Under the pieces are notes generated by a model. It saw only the letters and a list, made by a program, of their open reading frames with translations. It made no database searches and was not told the origin of the DNA. A stretch of 64,000 nucleotides of DNA from NCBI GenBank assembly GCA_956465555.1, contig OY101120.1, forward strand, positions 2,164,001-2,228,000, in the 5' to 3' direction. The DNA comes from Nitzschia sp. pyKryTriq1. Its lineage: Eukaryota; Bacillariophyta; Bacillariophyceae; Bacillariales; Bacillariaceae. Shown here in pieces: positions 1 to 11,193 of the stretch; within the stretch, counting starts at the first letter, position 1; each line of letters begins with the position of its first letter. The translations under genes and the position numbers were made by a program.

Positions 1-856
1 AGGGCAATCATGTCATCAATCACGGCAGCAGAAATGATCAGCTGCCCGACAGGCCTGAGTACGAGGAGAGAGGATGAGGAAACAACAGCATTAGGATTTG
101 TTTGTCCGTAGAAAAACGGTCGGTGAGATATAATACCACCCAGAAGTGACGACTTACGTGTTGAGAATGCCTCCACCACGCAAAATGTTAAGTGCGATAC
201 CCAAGGAGGTAGGCCCAAAAACTGCACCGGCAGCAAGAATACCTCTCAAGTCCGTAATGTTCAAGAGCCAAGTGATAAGCATGCCGATGCCGATCGGGAA
301 AATGCTTCCGAAAAACGCAATCAAGAAACCCCTGGTACCAATGAGCTTGAGCGTACTCAAATCGATATCAATACCAGCTTCGATCACAAGCAAAACAAGG
401 CTACAGTAATACGAGGCGAGTCGGAGTCAAAATGAGTGAGTGGGTGAGTTAGTAAGTCAGTGAGTGGGTGGGTGAACGGCCGCAGAAAATATCCCATCAG
501 CAAGTCCAAATTTTGCAGACGCACCCTAGTTCACCAAACATCACCCAAGCCTCTGGGTTTGGAACGAAGCCGTCAAGCACAGGAGGGCCCAAAATGATGC
601 CGCAAAAGATCTCTCCCACCAAACTCGGCATCTTGAGGAAACGACTTGAAAATTCCCCGCTGATATAAATCGCCACCAAAAAGACGACGGTGCCGTAGAG
701 GTCCTGATACGTAATGTGAACTCCAAACTCCGAATGTTCTCCACCGCTATGATCATCATCGTATAAATTAAAGTCGTCGTCTCCATGCTCGTCCACCGCA
801 GTCTCTGCGAGGGACCGAAACAGATCCAGTACGAATGCTTGTAGATGGCGGGGCAT
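1..856 (-). CDS. Cation/proton antiporter, CPA2/KefB-like, 5' part only (left edge cuts the gene)
   Basis: This is a membrane antiporter of the Na+/H+ exchanger family (CPA2 branch), probably exchanging K+ or Na+ for H+. Three exons can be placed: 856-525, 400-158 and 54-1. The introns begin GTGCGT and GTAAGT and end TAG and CAG, and both junctions keep the frame. The N-terminus is acidic (DEHGDDD, then a His/Asp stretch). It is followed by hydrophobic helices carrying LVGEIFCGIILGPPVL, a GELGLVLLVIEAGIDIDL joint across intron 1 and, at the left edge, the SAAVIDD motif, whose Asp pair is the ion-binding site in this family. The start is uncertain. I chose the ATG at 856 because the frame stays open upstream to about 949 without an earlier ATG; an upstream exon with a signal peptide is possible. 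The first intron holds GTGA-like simple repeats (430-475). The C-terminal half lies outside the window. Confidence 0.85.
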
Positions 857-937
857 GATTTTCTCGTGAAGATGTCTGCAAAGGATTTCTTTATTGCCAG
901 CGGACGACAACTTCTGGAGCAGCTGTGTACAGAACAA

Positions 938-1651
938 TGCAGCAAGACACTACTACTGCTTGTAATGGTGCTGAACGAGTGCGAGTAATCTACCAGTACT
1001 CCTTGTTTTTTGTTCGTTGCAGAATTTTTTTGACAACCATGCATGGGCGATGCTGGGCGGCGGATGGGCCATCTGCATGCATCAGACAATCTGACATTAC
1101 CAGTACCTGCTACCGGTACCCTGTCCCGGTAGAAGAGAACCGAATGAGATCGATGCGAGGCGAAGGCGAAGGTCTAGTCTAGAGTAGAAAATGTACCAGC
1201 GCGTACGAGTGAGTGCTGGTGCGCGAGGTTCCAAAAACGAAAGAACTCGTCAAAAAATGATGGGCGGACGAAGGAAGGACATAATGCATTCGTTGACCGG
1301 TGGATGACAGACGTCGAAGACGACAACATCATGAGACATGAGACAATACTGAATACTGGAATACTGTAAGAAGTCGAACGTCCTCATGACTGACTCACTG
1401 CCTCAGTCCAATATTCTATACTGAAGAGTTTCAACCGAAAAAATGAGCACCATTGCACTTTCTCTACTGTAGATAGTAGAGAAGGTGGTATTCCGGAGTA
1501 TGCTGGTAGACTTGTAGCAAGAAATGGCTAGCCAGTACTTCTGAGTACATGCCGTTCTACTGTAGTACTTCGAACAAGAACTACGATGGCATAGTGTTCG
1601 ACGAGTTTACAAGAGCAAACCAAGTTGTTCTTCTAAAATAGCGTCTTCGTT
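938..1651. other. Intergenic, no gene seen
   Basis: This stretch lies between the antiporter 5' end and the 3' end of the GNAT gene. It holds short palindromic words (TACCGGTACC near 1112; CTACTGTAGATAGTAGAG near 1471) and no reading frame with a recognisable protein. The antiporter promoter should be here, but no convincing TATA element was found. Confidence 0.6.
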
Positions 1652-2389
1652 CTAACCAAATGGCCATAATCTTCCGAGGGCTCCCATATTCAGTCGCTTT
1701 CTCATGCAAATGATCACAGTGGGCTCGTTCTTCAAATTTCCATTATCTGTTGGTATCAAGGTCTTGGCGTCTTTGTCGATCCAAACTTTTCGATAACCCA
1801 ATTTCTGGTACAACTTGACGGCGGCAGCATTCCGTTGTTCTACATAAAGATAGCAATCATCAGCACCCCATTCAAATCGGGCTATCCGTTCAGCTTCTTT
1901 CACCAGCAACTCGCCAATCCCTTTTCGGCGGTAATTTCGACTTACTGCCAAATTGCTCATCAGTGGGGCTCTTTTCTTAGACGAGGCTTGCAAATTCCCA
2001 TCGGGAATGGGGCTAACCTCAATACCAGCACAACCGATCACTTCTCCATCTGGCAATTGACAAACCACCAGCTCTGATTGACCTCGAGCGGCGCCGGCGT
2101 ATCGCCCACGAAATTCCATATATTGTGTGGTGCTGAGAGATCGACGTTGTCGATCGTTCAATTGCTTCGATCCACCTCCAACCTTGCCTACCCAGAAGGC
2201 ATCCACAAAAAAATTGCTTGCTTCCTGCAGCGTTTGAGGTTCGCCTTTTGCGGAGATTGTGACGAGTCCCTTGGGTTGAAAAAATACTGCTCCCAACCCG
2301 AATGATGGTGAAAATGCTGCGACGTCATTCTGGGGCAAAACGGCGAGCGCCGCAATCCACAGAAGAAGTGTGTAGAGGCACCTGGTCAT
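1652..2389 (-). CDS. GNAT-family N-acetyltransferase, probably plastid-targeted
   Basis: This single-exon gene encodes 245 aa. The N-terminus (MTRCLYTLLLWIAALAVLP, then VAAFSPSF) is a signal peptide ending in an AAF motif close to the ASAFAP cleavage site of diatom plastid preproteins, so import into the complex plastid is inferred. The GNAT fold is shown by the acetyl-CoA loop RNYRRKGIGELLVKEAER at about residue 150 (pattern R-x-x-G-x-G) and the following YLYVEQRNAAAVKLYQKLGY, the usual C-terminal beta-strand and helix. The substrate cannot be told; plastid GNATs acetylate protein N-termini, lysines or small amines. The frame extends upstream to 2515, but I start at the ATG at 2389 because only that places the signal peptide at the N-terminus. 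It is divergent from the DUF4336 gene, with 515 bases between the two starts. Confidence 0.85.
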   Translation of the reverse strand: MTRCLYTLLLWIAALAVLPQNDVAAFSPSFGLGAVFFQPKGLVTISAKGEPQTLQEASNFFVDAFWVGKVGGGSKQLNDRQRRSLSTTQYMEFRGRYAGAARGQSELVVCQLPDGEVIGCAGIEVSPIPDGNLQASSKKRAPLMSNLAVSRNYRRKGIGELLVKEAERIARFEWGADDCYLYVEQRNAAAVKLYQKLGYRKVWIDKDAKTLIPTDNGNLKNEPTVIICMRKRLNMGALGRLWPFG

Positions 2390-2904
2390 CTTGAAACAGA
2401 CCAGTATTGCAGATGTAACTCGCTGGATTGCTTTCCTGCTCCTGGATAATAGACTTCGTATAGTGATTGCTTCCAAAAATACCCCAGTGCATTTCCCATT
2501 TTCGACATGCATCATGCATCAGCAATCAGCACACAAATCACAAAAACAACACAATAAACGATCGATAGAGCGAAGCATCGGTGGCATGCGGCCCATACTT
2601 ATACTGGTACCGTACAAGAAGTACCGGTACCATACGCAGGTACCACCTGAGCTGTACCAGTACCCTGAATTTTCGACCAATCTGATTGCTGTATTTCCTA
2701 TCCCACATGGACTGGCGGATGACGTACTTGGACAAATAGGATCACAAATAGTATGGCGCGAAAATTCCGGCGGGATCGCGACGAACGACGACGACACCAA
2801 GCAACGCCAACACATCGGCTCCGGCCATGTCAGTTGAACGACGCTCTTGGAAGGATTTTTGAACACACGACGACGACGATGGTGACAAAAACATTCTTCC
2901 ATAC
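2390..2904. promoter_or_regulatory. Shared divergent promoter region between GNAT and DUF4336 genes
   Basis: The 515-bp gap between two divergent starts must contain both promoters. It holds a cluster of palindromic GTACC words at 2607-2672 (GGTACCGTACAAG, AGTACCGGTACCATAC, GTACCAGTACC). No TATA box was identified. The regulatory role is inferred from position only. Confidence 0.4.
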
Positions 2905-4548
2905 ATGGTTGCAAAAAGAGAAAAGATGGGTTTCGATAGAAGCACGGCATTTTGGATCGGTCTTTTCTCGGTCCTCTTGATCCTCGATCCTTCCGTGGCC
3001 TTCTTGCACCCCGCCCCGATACCGCAGAAGCCAGGTAGATTCGACCGACAATCAGGAATTTTATTATTATTCGAATACGCTAGTTCAGCCGAGGAAAACG
3101 ACAATGACTTGTACATTAAATCACCTGATCGAAGAGGCATACTACAACAAATGGTTGTTGCATGTGCTGCGTCGACGCTTTTCCCTGCAACGCCAGCTTT
3201 TGCGGAATCAATTGTCGCACCAGTGGTCCCGACACCACCGATGACGAGTGAAGTTTCATGGCCCCTGGGGAAAGTGGCCTTTTCACTTCTTCCTCTTGCG
3301 GGAACTTCGACCAGACGAGCTACAGTGGAGCAATGTATCATTAAAGACGCTATGTGGACTCATGATCAGATCCAAGGGATTGTCAACGTTAATGTCCCAG
3401 TGCGACAAACTGTAATCACGCTCAAAGATGGTGGTCTTTGGGTTCACAATCCCGTGGCGCCAACTCCTCAGCTTCTGGAAATGATGAAACGTCTCGAGGA
3501 ACGCTATGGGCGTGTTCGCCACATTGTACTTGGAACTGTGGCCTTAGAGCATAAAGCCACTTTCGGCGCCTTTTGCCGGAAATTCCCGAAAGCGACCGTC
3601 TGGGTTCAGCCAGGTCAATGGGCATTTCCTCTGAACCTGCCAATTGACGCGCTCGGGGTGACCCAACGGGGAACCTTATTCCGAGAGCTACCAGTACCTG
3701 GCAAAGAAGTATCGAATTCGATTTTCAAACCGACGGAGAAATATGGCTTCCCTGAGTGGAAAGATGAGATTGACTACGAAGTGCTGGGTCCTTTGGCTTT
3801 CGAATCAGTAGGTGGATTTTCTGAAACTGCATTTTACCACAAGGATAGTAGGACACTTTTGGTCACTGATACGGTGGTAAGTGTGGATAAGAACCCACCG
3901 CCGATCATCGAGGAAGACCCCAGGGCGTTGCTATTCCACGCACGCGACAACATCACTGAAGTTGTGGCGGATACAAGAGAAAATCGGCAGCGAGGATGGC
4001 GCCGAATGGTCCAGTTTGGCCTTGTATTTTTTCCTGCACAGATCAATGTCGTGGGCGCAGGTGAGGCGCTGTCAGAAGCGCGTCAGATTGATGCAAGTAT
4101 GAACAATCTGGGCGATGGTGCGGTGCCTTTGAACTTATATCCTTGGACATGGAATGGTTCTAATGACGAGTACAACTTTGAAGTGATTTCGGATGGTGGG
4201 AAGCTTTTCTGTCCGCCAATTCTCACAAAACTTATTCTTGATCGGGAACCAACACGAACATTGGCCTGGGTGGATAAAGTTTGCCAGCGTTTCCCAGATA
4301 TGCAAAGAATAGTTCCTTGTCATCTGAACAACGATGTTCGTGCGACGGCAAAAGACTTTTCCGCAGCGTTCGACTCCTTGCGTTCGACATCTACCCACCC
4401 AGTGCCGCAACGGGCCCTTCCCGAGGATCTCGCGCTATTGCAAAAGGCATCTGACTTGCTGACAGATCTCCACGTTGTTAGTCCAAGCTTGGTCTGCGAT
4501 GGCGAGCCTGCGAGGATCCGAGGCAGATTTGCAGCAAAGAAATCATAA
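2905..4548 (+). CDS. DUF4336 family protein (metallo-hydrolase-like), probably plastid-targeted
   Basis: This single-exon gene encodes 547 aa. A hydrophobic signal segment (residues 15-33) ends in SVAFLHPAP, resembling the ASAF-type plastid cleavage motif. The mature part from about residue 115 matches my recollection of DUF4336, a family shared by cyanobacteria, plants and algae and related to metallo-beta-lactamase folds: LGKVAFSLLPLAGTSTRR, then TVITLKDGGLWVHNPVAPT, RHIVLGTVALEHKATFGAF and ATVWVQPGQWAFPLNLP. The sequence Leu-Glu-His-Lys after the VLGT strand is the place where hydrolases of this fold bind metal. The biochemical function is unknown. The ATG at 2926 (residue 8) is an alternative start that keeps the targeting signal. 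Bacterial members are shorter because they lack the presequence. Confidence 0.8.
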   Translation: MVAKREKMGFDRSTAFWIGLFSVLLILDPSVAFLHPAPIPQKPGRFDRQSGILLLFEYASSAEENDNDLYIKSPDRRGILQQMVVACAASTLFPATPAFAESIVAPVVPTPPMTSEVSWPLGKVAFSLLPLAGTSTRRATVEQCIIKDAMWTHDQIQGIVNVNVPVRQTVITLKDGGLWVHNPVAPTPQLLEMMKRLEERYGRVRHIVLGTVALEHKATFGAFCRKFPKATVWVQPGQWAFPLNLPIDALGVTQRGTLFRELPVPGKEVSNSIFKPTEKYGFPEWKDEIDYEVLGPLAFESVGGFSETAFYHKDSRTLLVTDTVVSVDKNPPPIIEEDPRALLFHARDNITEVVADTRENRQRGWRRMVQFGLVFFPAQINVVGAGEALSEARQIDASMNNLGDGAVPLNLYPWTWNGSNDEYNFEVISDGGKLFCPPILTKLILDREPTRTLAWVDKVCQRFPDMQRIVPCHLNNDVRATAKDFSAAFDSLRSTSTHPVPQRALPEDLALLQKASDLLTDLHVVSPSLVCDGEPARIRGRFAAKKS

Positions 4549-4973
4549 GATACAAGTGACTCTACCCCAACCAGCTATGTTTACCAGGACGCTGCTTTAC
4601 GATATAGCCCAGTAATAGTAGACTAGTACAAGCAGGATTTTCAAATTCTTGGAAGAAGAAGCTTTTTAGTAGCTCTCATTTAGAAGTCTCTACTCTAGTC
4701 AAGAAAGGTTGAGGAGTTTCTCTCACTTTCTTCCATCTTCCGATTCTATCCCATTAATAGTATCGGTTCTATTGAAACAAAACAATATGATCTTTATTTA
4801 AGGATTGCTTCCAGGACGCACGCCGCATCATGATGATTACTCTCTTTACTTGTACTACTATCGGTACGTCGTCGTCGTCGTCGTCGTCTACGGTACCGGT
4901 ACGAACAGTACGAGTACAAAAATGTAAATTCTCCAATTTTTATTCTTGACATATTAATGTACCTGTACCTGCT

Positions 4974-5041
4974 CTCTCTACTCTCTACTACTAGCAGCTC
5001 TCTTAGAGAGAGCTCTACTACTCTAGTAGTAGAGTAGAGAG
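4974..5041. repeat. Inverted repeat of the CTACTAGTAG type
   Basis: The left arm at 4974-4994 and the right arm at 5023-5041 are complementary apart from a two-base bulge. A smaller palindrome (CTCTCTTAGAGAGAG) lies in the loop. The transcript could fold into a long hairpin. It sits 425 bases after the stop of the DUF4336 gene. Confidence 0.8.
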
Positions 5042-5080
5042 CATGCTGGTACGCAGCAGTACTCATACTGGGGCGGGGGC

Positions 5081-5096
5081 GGGGGGGGGGGGGGGG
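5081..5096 (+). repeat. G16 homopolymer within a G-rich tract
   Basis: Sixteen consecutive G follow two shorter runs (GGGGCGGGGGC) at 5070-5080. A tract like this can form a G-quadruplex and is prone to length errors in sequencing. Confidence 0.9.
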
Positions 5097-6248
5097 TTGT
5101 AAGTTCGGTGGTGCCGTTGAAACAAGCATTATTTGGATTTTAAGGCGACGCTTTCTACTTAATGCATCGAGAACACCAGTGTTCTTCTGTTCTTTAGTGA
5201 AGAGAGAACTCCGGAACATTAATGCGTCGGCCTAGTCAAAGGAAGAAGGAAAGAATGCTGTTTATGGCAAAGTTGATGTTCTCCTTGCTCTTTGCACTGT
5301 AGTACAGTAAATAATTTGTGGTTTTTCTTTCTCGATGTTCTTGCTTTGTGCGTTGCCAGTATGGATACTCGAACGTTGTTTTTCTTTCCCACAAAATCTG
5401 TCGAAAATCTTCCGACGCACGGCACTACAGCGGCTTTTGTACAATCAATTCCAATTGGGTGCGACCGATACCCTCAACTCACTCTCATCACAGATCCCTC
5501 TGAATCTTGTCGAAATTTTTATTACCGCTGGCGAGTGTATGGGCAACTCGTTCCGTCGCCATGTTGACAGTTTCTTCGATATCATCCTTGCACCACCACT
5601 CGCATCAGCCTGGTGGTCAGTTGTTGTCGTCGCCTCCGTCTGTCGTTGGCCCGACGGTAATGATGGTAAGTGTATAGCAAGCCATGCATGATTTCACGCG
5701 CGAGCGAGAAGACGACTCCGCATTTGCAGGATGGCGAAAAGCCAATCAAAATCGTTTATTTTGTGAGAAATATGACGTGGCGGAAGGTGGCCGCAGGCTT
5801 CTTATATAAATTTGACGTTCTCTGTTTGTACTGTCCTGTCTGTAGTACTTGCACTCCTATTCTTCGGGTGGGATGGCGATCGAATGTTGTCTGACGAAAG
5901 CAATCTCGCGCGCCGGCTCGACTTCCACGTACGAGTACGCACCAAGAAGGATTTGCCCAATCGCAACTTCCATGTGGCCCGCATCTGGTTGGCCAAGACA
6001 CCCCTCGTCCTGTTGCTCTTCTCGTGTCTTCGTACGATACACGGCTGCTGGTGTATGGTGTTTGGTGTTGCTCTGCTCTCCGCTGCGCTCTGTTGTTGCT
6101 TCTGTTGCTCATCGGTTGCATCCGGTTCATCCGATTGCGACTTAATAACTGATCATAAGCTGATCTTGTCGGGGGACATCGTCGAGGCCAACTCGTCCAA
6201 GGCAAGAATCAATCTCTCATTCACTTGAATTTTCATCGATTGTAGGCA

Positions 6249-9200
6249 ATGGATAATGGGACTGCGCATGCATCGGATCTGAATCAAACTGACATGACTT
6301 TAACCGGGACCCACCCAAGAGACACCTCCTCGATCACAGTGGAGCCTCCTCACAAACGCATCAAGGCGGAACCATCGGATGACTCTGCGACAGCCCGGGC
6401 TACTAGTACTTGCGAGACTGCAGTGTCTGAAGAGCACGCTGCGTCTCAAGCGGGCGTTGAATCTGCAGATGTTGGACTGAAGCCGAGCCACAATGGAACG
6501 GCTCCGCAGAAAGCAGACCACAGCGAATCCTCCATCGTCACGTCGTCCTCCGGTGCCTCGAACTCGTCTGCGAGCAATGCATCCCTGCATGATAATACGC
6601 ATGCCCAAGCAGCGATCCCAGCGAGCAATGGTCCGGTACCGAACCCAACAGAACCAGCTGCCGCTGCACCCGCTCCGGTCGCTGCTGCAGCTCCTTCCAC
6701 CAAACCTCCCCTCAAAGCAACAACGATGGACCATCTAAGGGCGAAATACCTGGGTGAACTAGAGTACATGCTGAGAGAGTTTCGCAAGCTGGAAAGACAG
6801 CTACTTGGAGCGAAGGGCGCCGCGCAGCTGGAAGAATCGGCTGGATCGAGAGAAAGGCGTGAGAAGCTGCATTCGTTTATTCTTCACTTGGAAGACACCG
6901 TGCGACAAATCGAAGTCGGATGTACCCAGGAAGTTGCAGAAAAAGAGCAAGGGGATGAGGCCACCAAGAACAATCCGACGAAGGAAGCCGACGATGAGGA
7001 GAACGTGCAGAAACTAGAAGAGCACATTCTTGCCAACCTCCTTCCGGTGAAGATCCGACTTAAAAAGCAGCTAGCCGCACAGCAAGGGGCTACGAGGAAT
7101 CCTCCTGGGATGCCAGCACCGCGAAGGGGGAGCCTTCAGCCTTCCAGTGCAGCTCTAGGGAAGGGGACATTTGCCGCTGCTGCAGAGGAAAGACAAAAAC
7201 AGGCCGAGGCAGCACGACTTGCGGCCGAACAAGAGGAACGTGCCACAAGACGGGTATCAGACCCAACTCAGTTCGGAAAACCACTCGGGGGTGGTGGTTC
7301 TTCGCTCACTCAAAAGCTTCACGGTGCCACTCTTGGCTCCTCCACGAGGACATTTGGGCACGGGGTAGGTTCTTCAGCAGCGTCTCCGGCTACTGGGGAG
7401 TCGAAGATTCTATATGCGGGAATGGTCCCTCAAAGCAAGCAGCATCAATCAAGTTTGAATGCAGCATCGGGTGTCCACGAGCTCATTGTTGAAGACCCTA
7501 ATTTTGTTTGCAACAAGCCGGATGTCGGGGAACAAGATAAGGTTATTGTTCCCAAGCCGAATGCTGCGCAGTCCTCAATCGTCGCATCCGGGCCCCAGAC
7601 AACAGCAGCGAGCCCGAAACCGGTCACACCAAAGAAAAAGGACCCTCCTAGCCCCGTCCCTGCCTTGATGACGGAGACTTATGAGAAACGGATGAAACCA
7701 CACGAAGACATTACTTTGTCAGAAGAGGAGCGAAGGAGGCTGAGAAAGAAGCGACGGAAGAGAAAGCTTCGCCGAATTGCGAAGCGGCGAGAAAAGGAGC
7801 GACAACGACAGGTTGCCCTGCATCAGCAGGCCCAAGCAGCTCAAGGAAGTGCGAAATCTGCTGCGGGCAGGAAAAAATCGGCATCCAGCAAACCCCAGGG
7901 CAAGAAGAAAGGGCCCAAGTCAGTCGAGTATATGTGCGCACTTTGTAGCGAAGCCTACAGTTCAACCTGCGATTATAATCCATGGTGGGCCCTTGCCCAG
8001 CATGACTGTCCCAAGTGCCGAAAATCACAGGTAAGTAACAAGGAAGAAGGGTTGCGTTTGAAATATTCAAATTCGTTTCGCTGACGTTTTATCGTTGCTT
8101 TTTAGATCCCGAGAATCGATATTTCGGCGCCCGCCAATGCAATCGATTATCACCCTGCTCTTTTGGCGCATGCAGATGACAACAATAGTACTAGCGGTGG
8201 TGGGGGCGGAAGTGCCGGTGCGGCTACTAACGTGCACGTTGTTCATGTAGCTCAATCTCCTTCTTCCTACAAGGCCCCGCCAATGAAGGAGCCACAGATA
8301 CAGATTGAGGACATGTATTCAGACTCGGAGTCAGATCTCAGTGAGCTGTCAGATGGCTCCCTTTCGGACGATTCCCTGGACTCTGATGACGATTCGTCGT
8401 TTGACTTTCAATTAATGTCTCAAGCCGAACAGGCAGAACACGAGTCTTTCGGGCATGATTACCAAGGGCCTGTTCTTTCGGATGAGGATGCTTCGCGTCT
8501 GCTTGTGCTGATGGCCCATGCATCCACCTGCCCCTGCAACCACAAGCTGACAAAGCACAGGGACGTGTGCAAGAGTACAAAGTTTATGATGTTGCATGTC
8601 CGCGACTGTCCAGGCACGACGGCATCCTTCGATGTTTGTCCATTCCCATGGTGTCGCAAGGTCAAACATCTTTTGTTCCATCTTGTATCGTGTGTCGACC
8701 CAGAAAGTTGCGATATTTGTTCCCCGACCAATTTGTCGGACAGCTTGAAGGGTCTAACGGGACTGAACGAGCATCGTGTGAAGAAACACAGACAGCGCTT
8801 GATTGCCGCCACAAAGGCTTCGAATGCGGTCAGGCCGAAGGGTGCACCTGCTCCAAACACTCGTCCTGTTACAGAAAAACCATCTGCCCGCAAAGCCTCG
8901 GATATTTCCAAAACGGCAGCAGCGAAAGCGAAAGTCTCCGCCAGTCCAAAACATGAAAGCAAAGCAACGAAGCCGGCTCCTGTTGTCCAAGTACCCCTGG
9001 AGCCTTGTGATGCCTCACCGGCACCGCCGGCTATCGCGAAACAACCTAATAGTGAAAGCGATGAAGAATTGCAGTCTGATTCGGTGGCAGCTATAGCGAA
9101 CGCAGAAACTATCGAGATTACCGGGATTGCTCAGACTGTCAAGACAGAGTTTGACCCAGAGAACTCTCCTTCAGAAGCTGTGCAAGAACAATCAAAGCCT

Positions 9201-9944
9201 TCTGTTGAAGCTGCACTCCAGCAAGACCCGTCTCCTACATCCCCTGTGCCTGTCGTTCCAGAAACGTCGACAGATGATCACATTGCGGTTGAGTCGCCCG
9301 AAGGTTCGACAGATACTCCAGGGGCATTTCCGACAGACATAGAAATGCCAGTGGCGTCCGAATCTCTACCTGCGGAGCTAACAATTCCTAATGACACATC
9401 GGCCACCCCGGCGGTCGATCAGAGTGCTACCAAGATGGAAATAGAGGAAGAAGTATCCCCACCGGCTGCTACTGCTACTGCTACTGCTATCGATACCCCC
9501 GCTCCCTCTGCCGTAGACCAGAATAATGCCGCTGAATCGGCGCCGACGATAAAAATGGACAGCGAAGAGGCCAAGCCACCGACTCCTGTTGCGAATCATC
9601 CCGTTGAGGAGGCGTCTGCTACAGCGCCATCCGCTACTGCAACTGCAACTGCCGCTGAAGAATCATCCTCGCCAGCTATCAGAGAAGAGCTGGAGCGCCC
9701 AGATGGACAAGAGAAAGCATCGACCTCTCCCCAGGCATGCACCTGTCCACCTGGTGAGGTCAAGCAATGCGTGGATCATAAAGGCACCACCACGCCAGCT
9801 ATAGCTGTGGATGCAGATCTCACGGAGAGCGAGGCGTCTCCAGTAGAGACAGAAGAAGAAAGTGCTATTGCAGCAGCAGCAGCAGCAGTAGCAGCACCCA
9901 TCCGAACACAGGCGTCCAGCGAGGCACTCAAGATTGCGTGCTAA
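6249..9944 (+). CDS. TAZ-type zinc-finger nuclear protein
   Basis: There are two exons, 6249-8030 and 8106-9944. The intron (GTAAGTAACA to TTTTTAG) is phase 0, giving 1206 aa. The N-terminus is low-complexity (Ser, Ala, Asn). A charged helix runs from about residue 160 (DHLRAKYLGELEYMLREFRK) and a very basic block (RRLRKKRRKRKLRRIAKRRE, about residue 500) is a probable nuclear signal. A C-x-x-C ... C-x-x-C ribbon (YMCALCSEAY ... HDCPKCRKSQ) at about 562-592 ends at the intron. The TAZ finger at about 736-803 shows the Cys/His series HKLTKHRDVCKSTKF, HVRDCPG, VCPFPWCRKVKHLLFHLVSC and CDICSP. TAZ domains of CBP/p300 and plant BT proteins bind activation domains. Here no acetyltransferase, bromo or BTB domain is visible, so a scaffold or co-regulator role is inferred. 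The C-terminus is acidic and Ala/Pro-rich with a (GCA)n-coded Ala run. Confidence 0.85.
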
Positions 9945-11193
9945 GCAAGGATTGGATTGGGTATCCTGTATTAATAATCATTGTTGCTACATTCTTGTGC
10001 CGCTACAAAGAAAAACATAAATAATTGTGTGTGGGGAATTTGAATTGCAAGCTACGCGCTACACAAATCATAAATGAATGAATGAATGAATAAAAGTTAT
10101 TGGGAACAGTGCTGAAACGTTTTATTTTGCTACGAAGTACAGTACTCGTAGACTATTTGAAATTTGCTCTTTCTGCCGCATCATCATCAATATACTCGTA
10201 GACTACAAGTACAAGTACCAGTATTACCTACTCCTTCCTTCTGTCGTCTCTCTACTACTACTACAGATGTACTTGTACGGTACCCCGATACCGGTACGAA
10301 GTTCGTTCAGTTCGTTCGTAGGCCTGAGATGTGAGAGGTACACGTACCTACCCAGGAGGTACCGGTATCAGGTATATTCGGTACGCTACGCATCTACAAC
10401 GGGCATCGCCGTACGAGTACATACGTACGAGTAAGTGATAGAAGGGGGCGGGGGGGGGACGGCGCCCCCCCAGAACAGACTTCTGACTCTCGACGACTAC
10501 TACGACCACTCGGAGCTTAAAGAGAGCTTGTTTAGTCGCTCCGCTTCTCCCTCGCTGGGCAACACCCCAGCCGCAGTACTCTGTACCAGGTACGAGCACT
10601 CGTAAGCAACAACGCGACAACGGTCGCGTCGGTCCGCTCTGCGACATCGTGCGGGCGACACGGGCGGCCTCGACCCCCCCCCTTTTTGTTTTTTTGGATG
10701 TTGTTGTGATGACAATGCCAGGCCACAACAGTTGGAGGCAACCCAATACTACTGGTACTTGTTGACTGCATGCGAGGGAGAGGCCATCTGAATTGTCCAC
10801 TTCTACTACTAGTAGACTAGAGTCTAACGAAGAGCCCGCTCCAGGCAGGGTTCCCATATCTCCGTTTTGTGTCCTCTTACGTGATACACTTGGACTACTG
10901 CCAACAAAGCAAGCAAGGGGGTCATCATCATCCACTATCCATACCGGTACTTGGTGCCAGTGTACTTGTGAAAAAAGCGCCGATTCAGTCTACGACTACT
11001 ACCGGTAGATTCTTCACCCATCATTGATTCGACCGGTGCTGTACCGTACCGGGTATTGTCTATCTGGTGGGTGCTGGACTTGAACTTGAACGAGGGACTT
11101 GTCTACTAGAGGAGCATACTGTAGGAGGTTCCTGTTGGTTTATTCTGGCCGCTCTGCGAGACTTGACCCGTTACGAGATCCATCAATCATATC
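9945..11193. other. Intergenic, no gene seen; simple repeats and palindromic words
   Basis: This 1.25-kb gap separates two plus-strand genes. It contains an (AATG)n tract at 10073-10091 and repeated TACCGGTA/GTACGAGTAC words near 10270-10390 and 10940-11055. A 195-codon minus frame at 10348-10935 has low-complexity Val/Arg content and no recognisable domain, so it is not called. The VPS54 promoter should lie near the right end. Confidence 0.55.

Larger units (their letters stand above)
4549..6248. other. 1.7-kb intergenic region with simple repeats and two weak open frames
   Basis: It contains a (GTC)n tract (4867-4888), a long inverted repeat (4974-5041), a G16 run (5081-5096) and a TATATAAA-like word near 5803. 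Two consecutive plus-strand frames (5335-5691 and about 5812-6228) could encode hydrophobic peptides. The first ends beside a good donor (GGTAAGTG, 5665) and an acceptor-like ATTGTAG lies at 6239-6245, so part of this could be a 5' untranslated region or leader of the TAZ gene. I recognise no protein in either frame and do not call a gene. Confidence 0.35.

Noticed and set aside
5335-6228. Two consecutive plus-strand frames before the TAZ gene
   Set aside because: Hydrophobic but unlike any protein I know. Splice signals are suggestive only, so they were noted as a region and not called as genes.
10348-10935. 195-codon minus-strand frame
   Set aside because: Low-complexity Val, Arg and Ser content produced by simple repeats and palindromes; no domain and no splice or start context.
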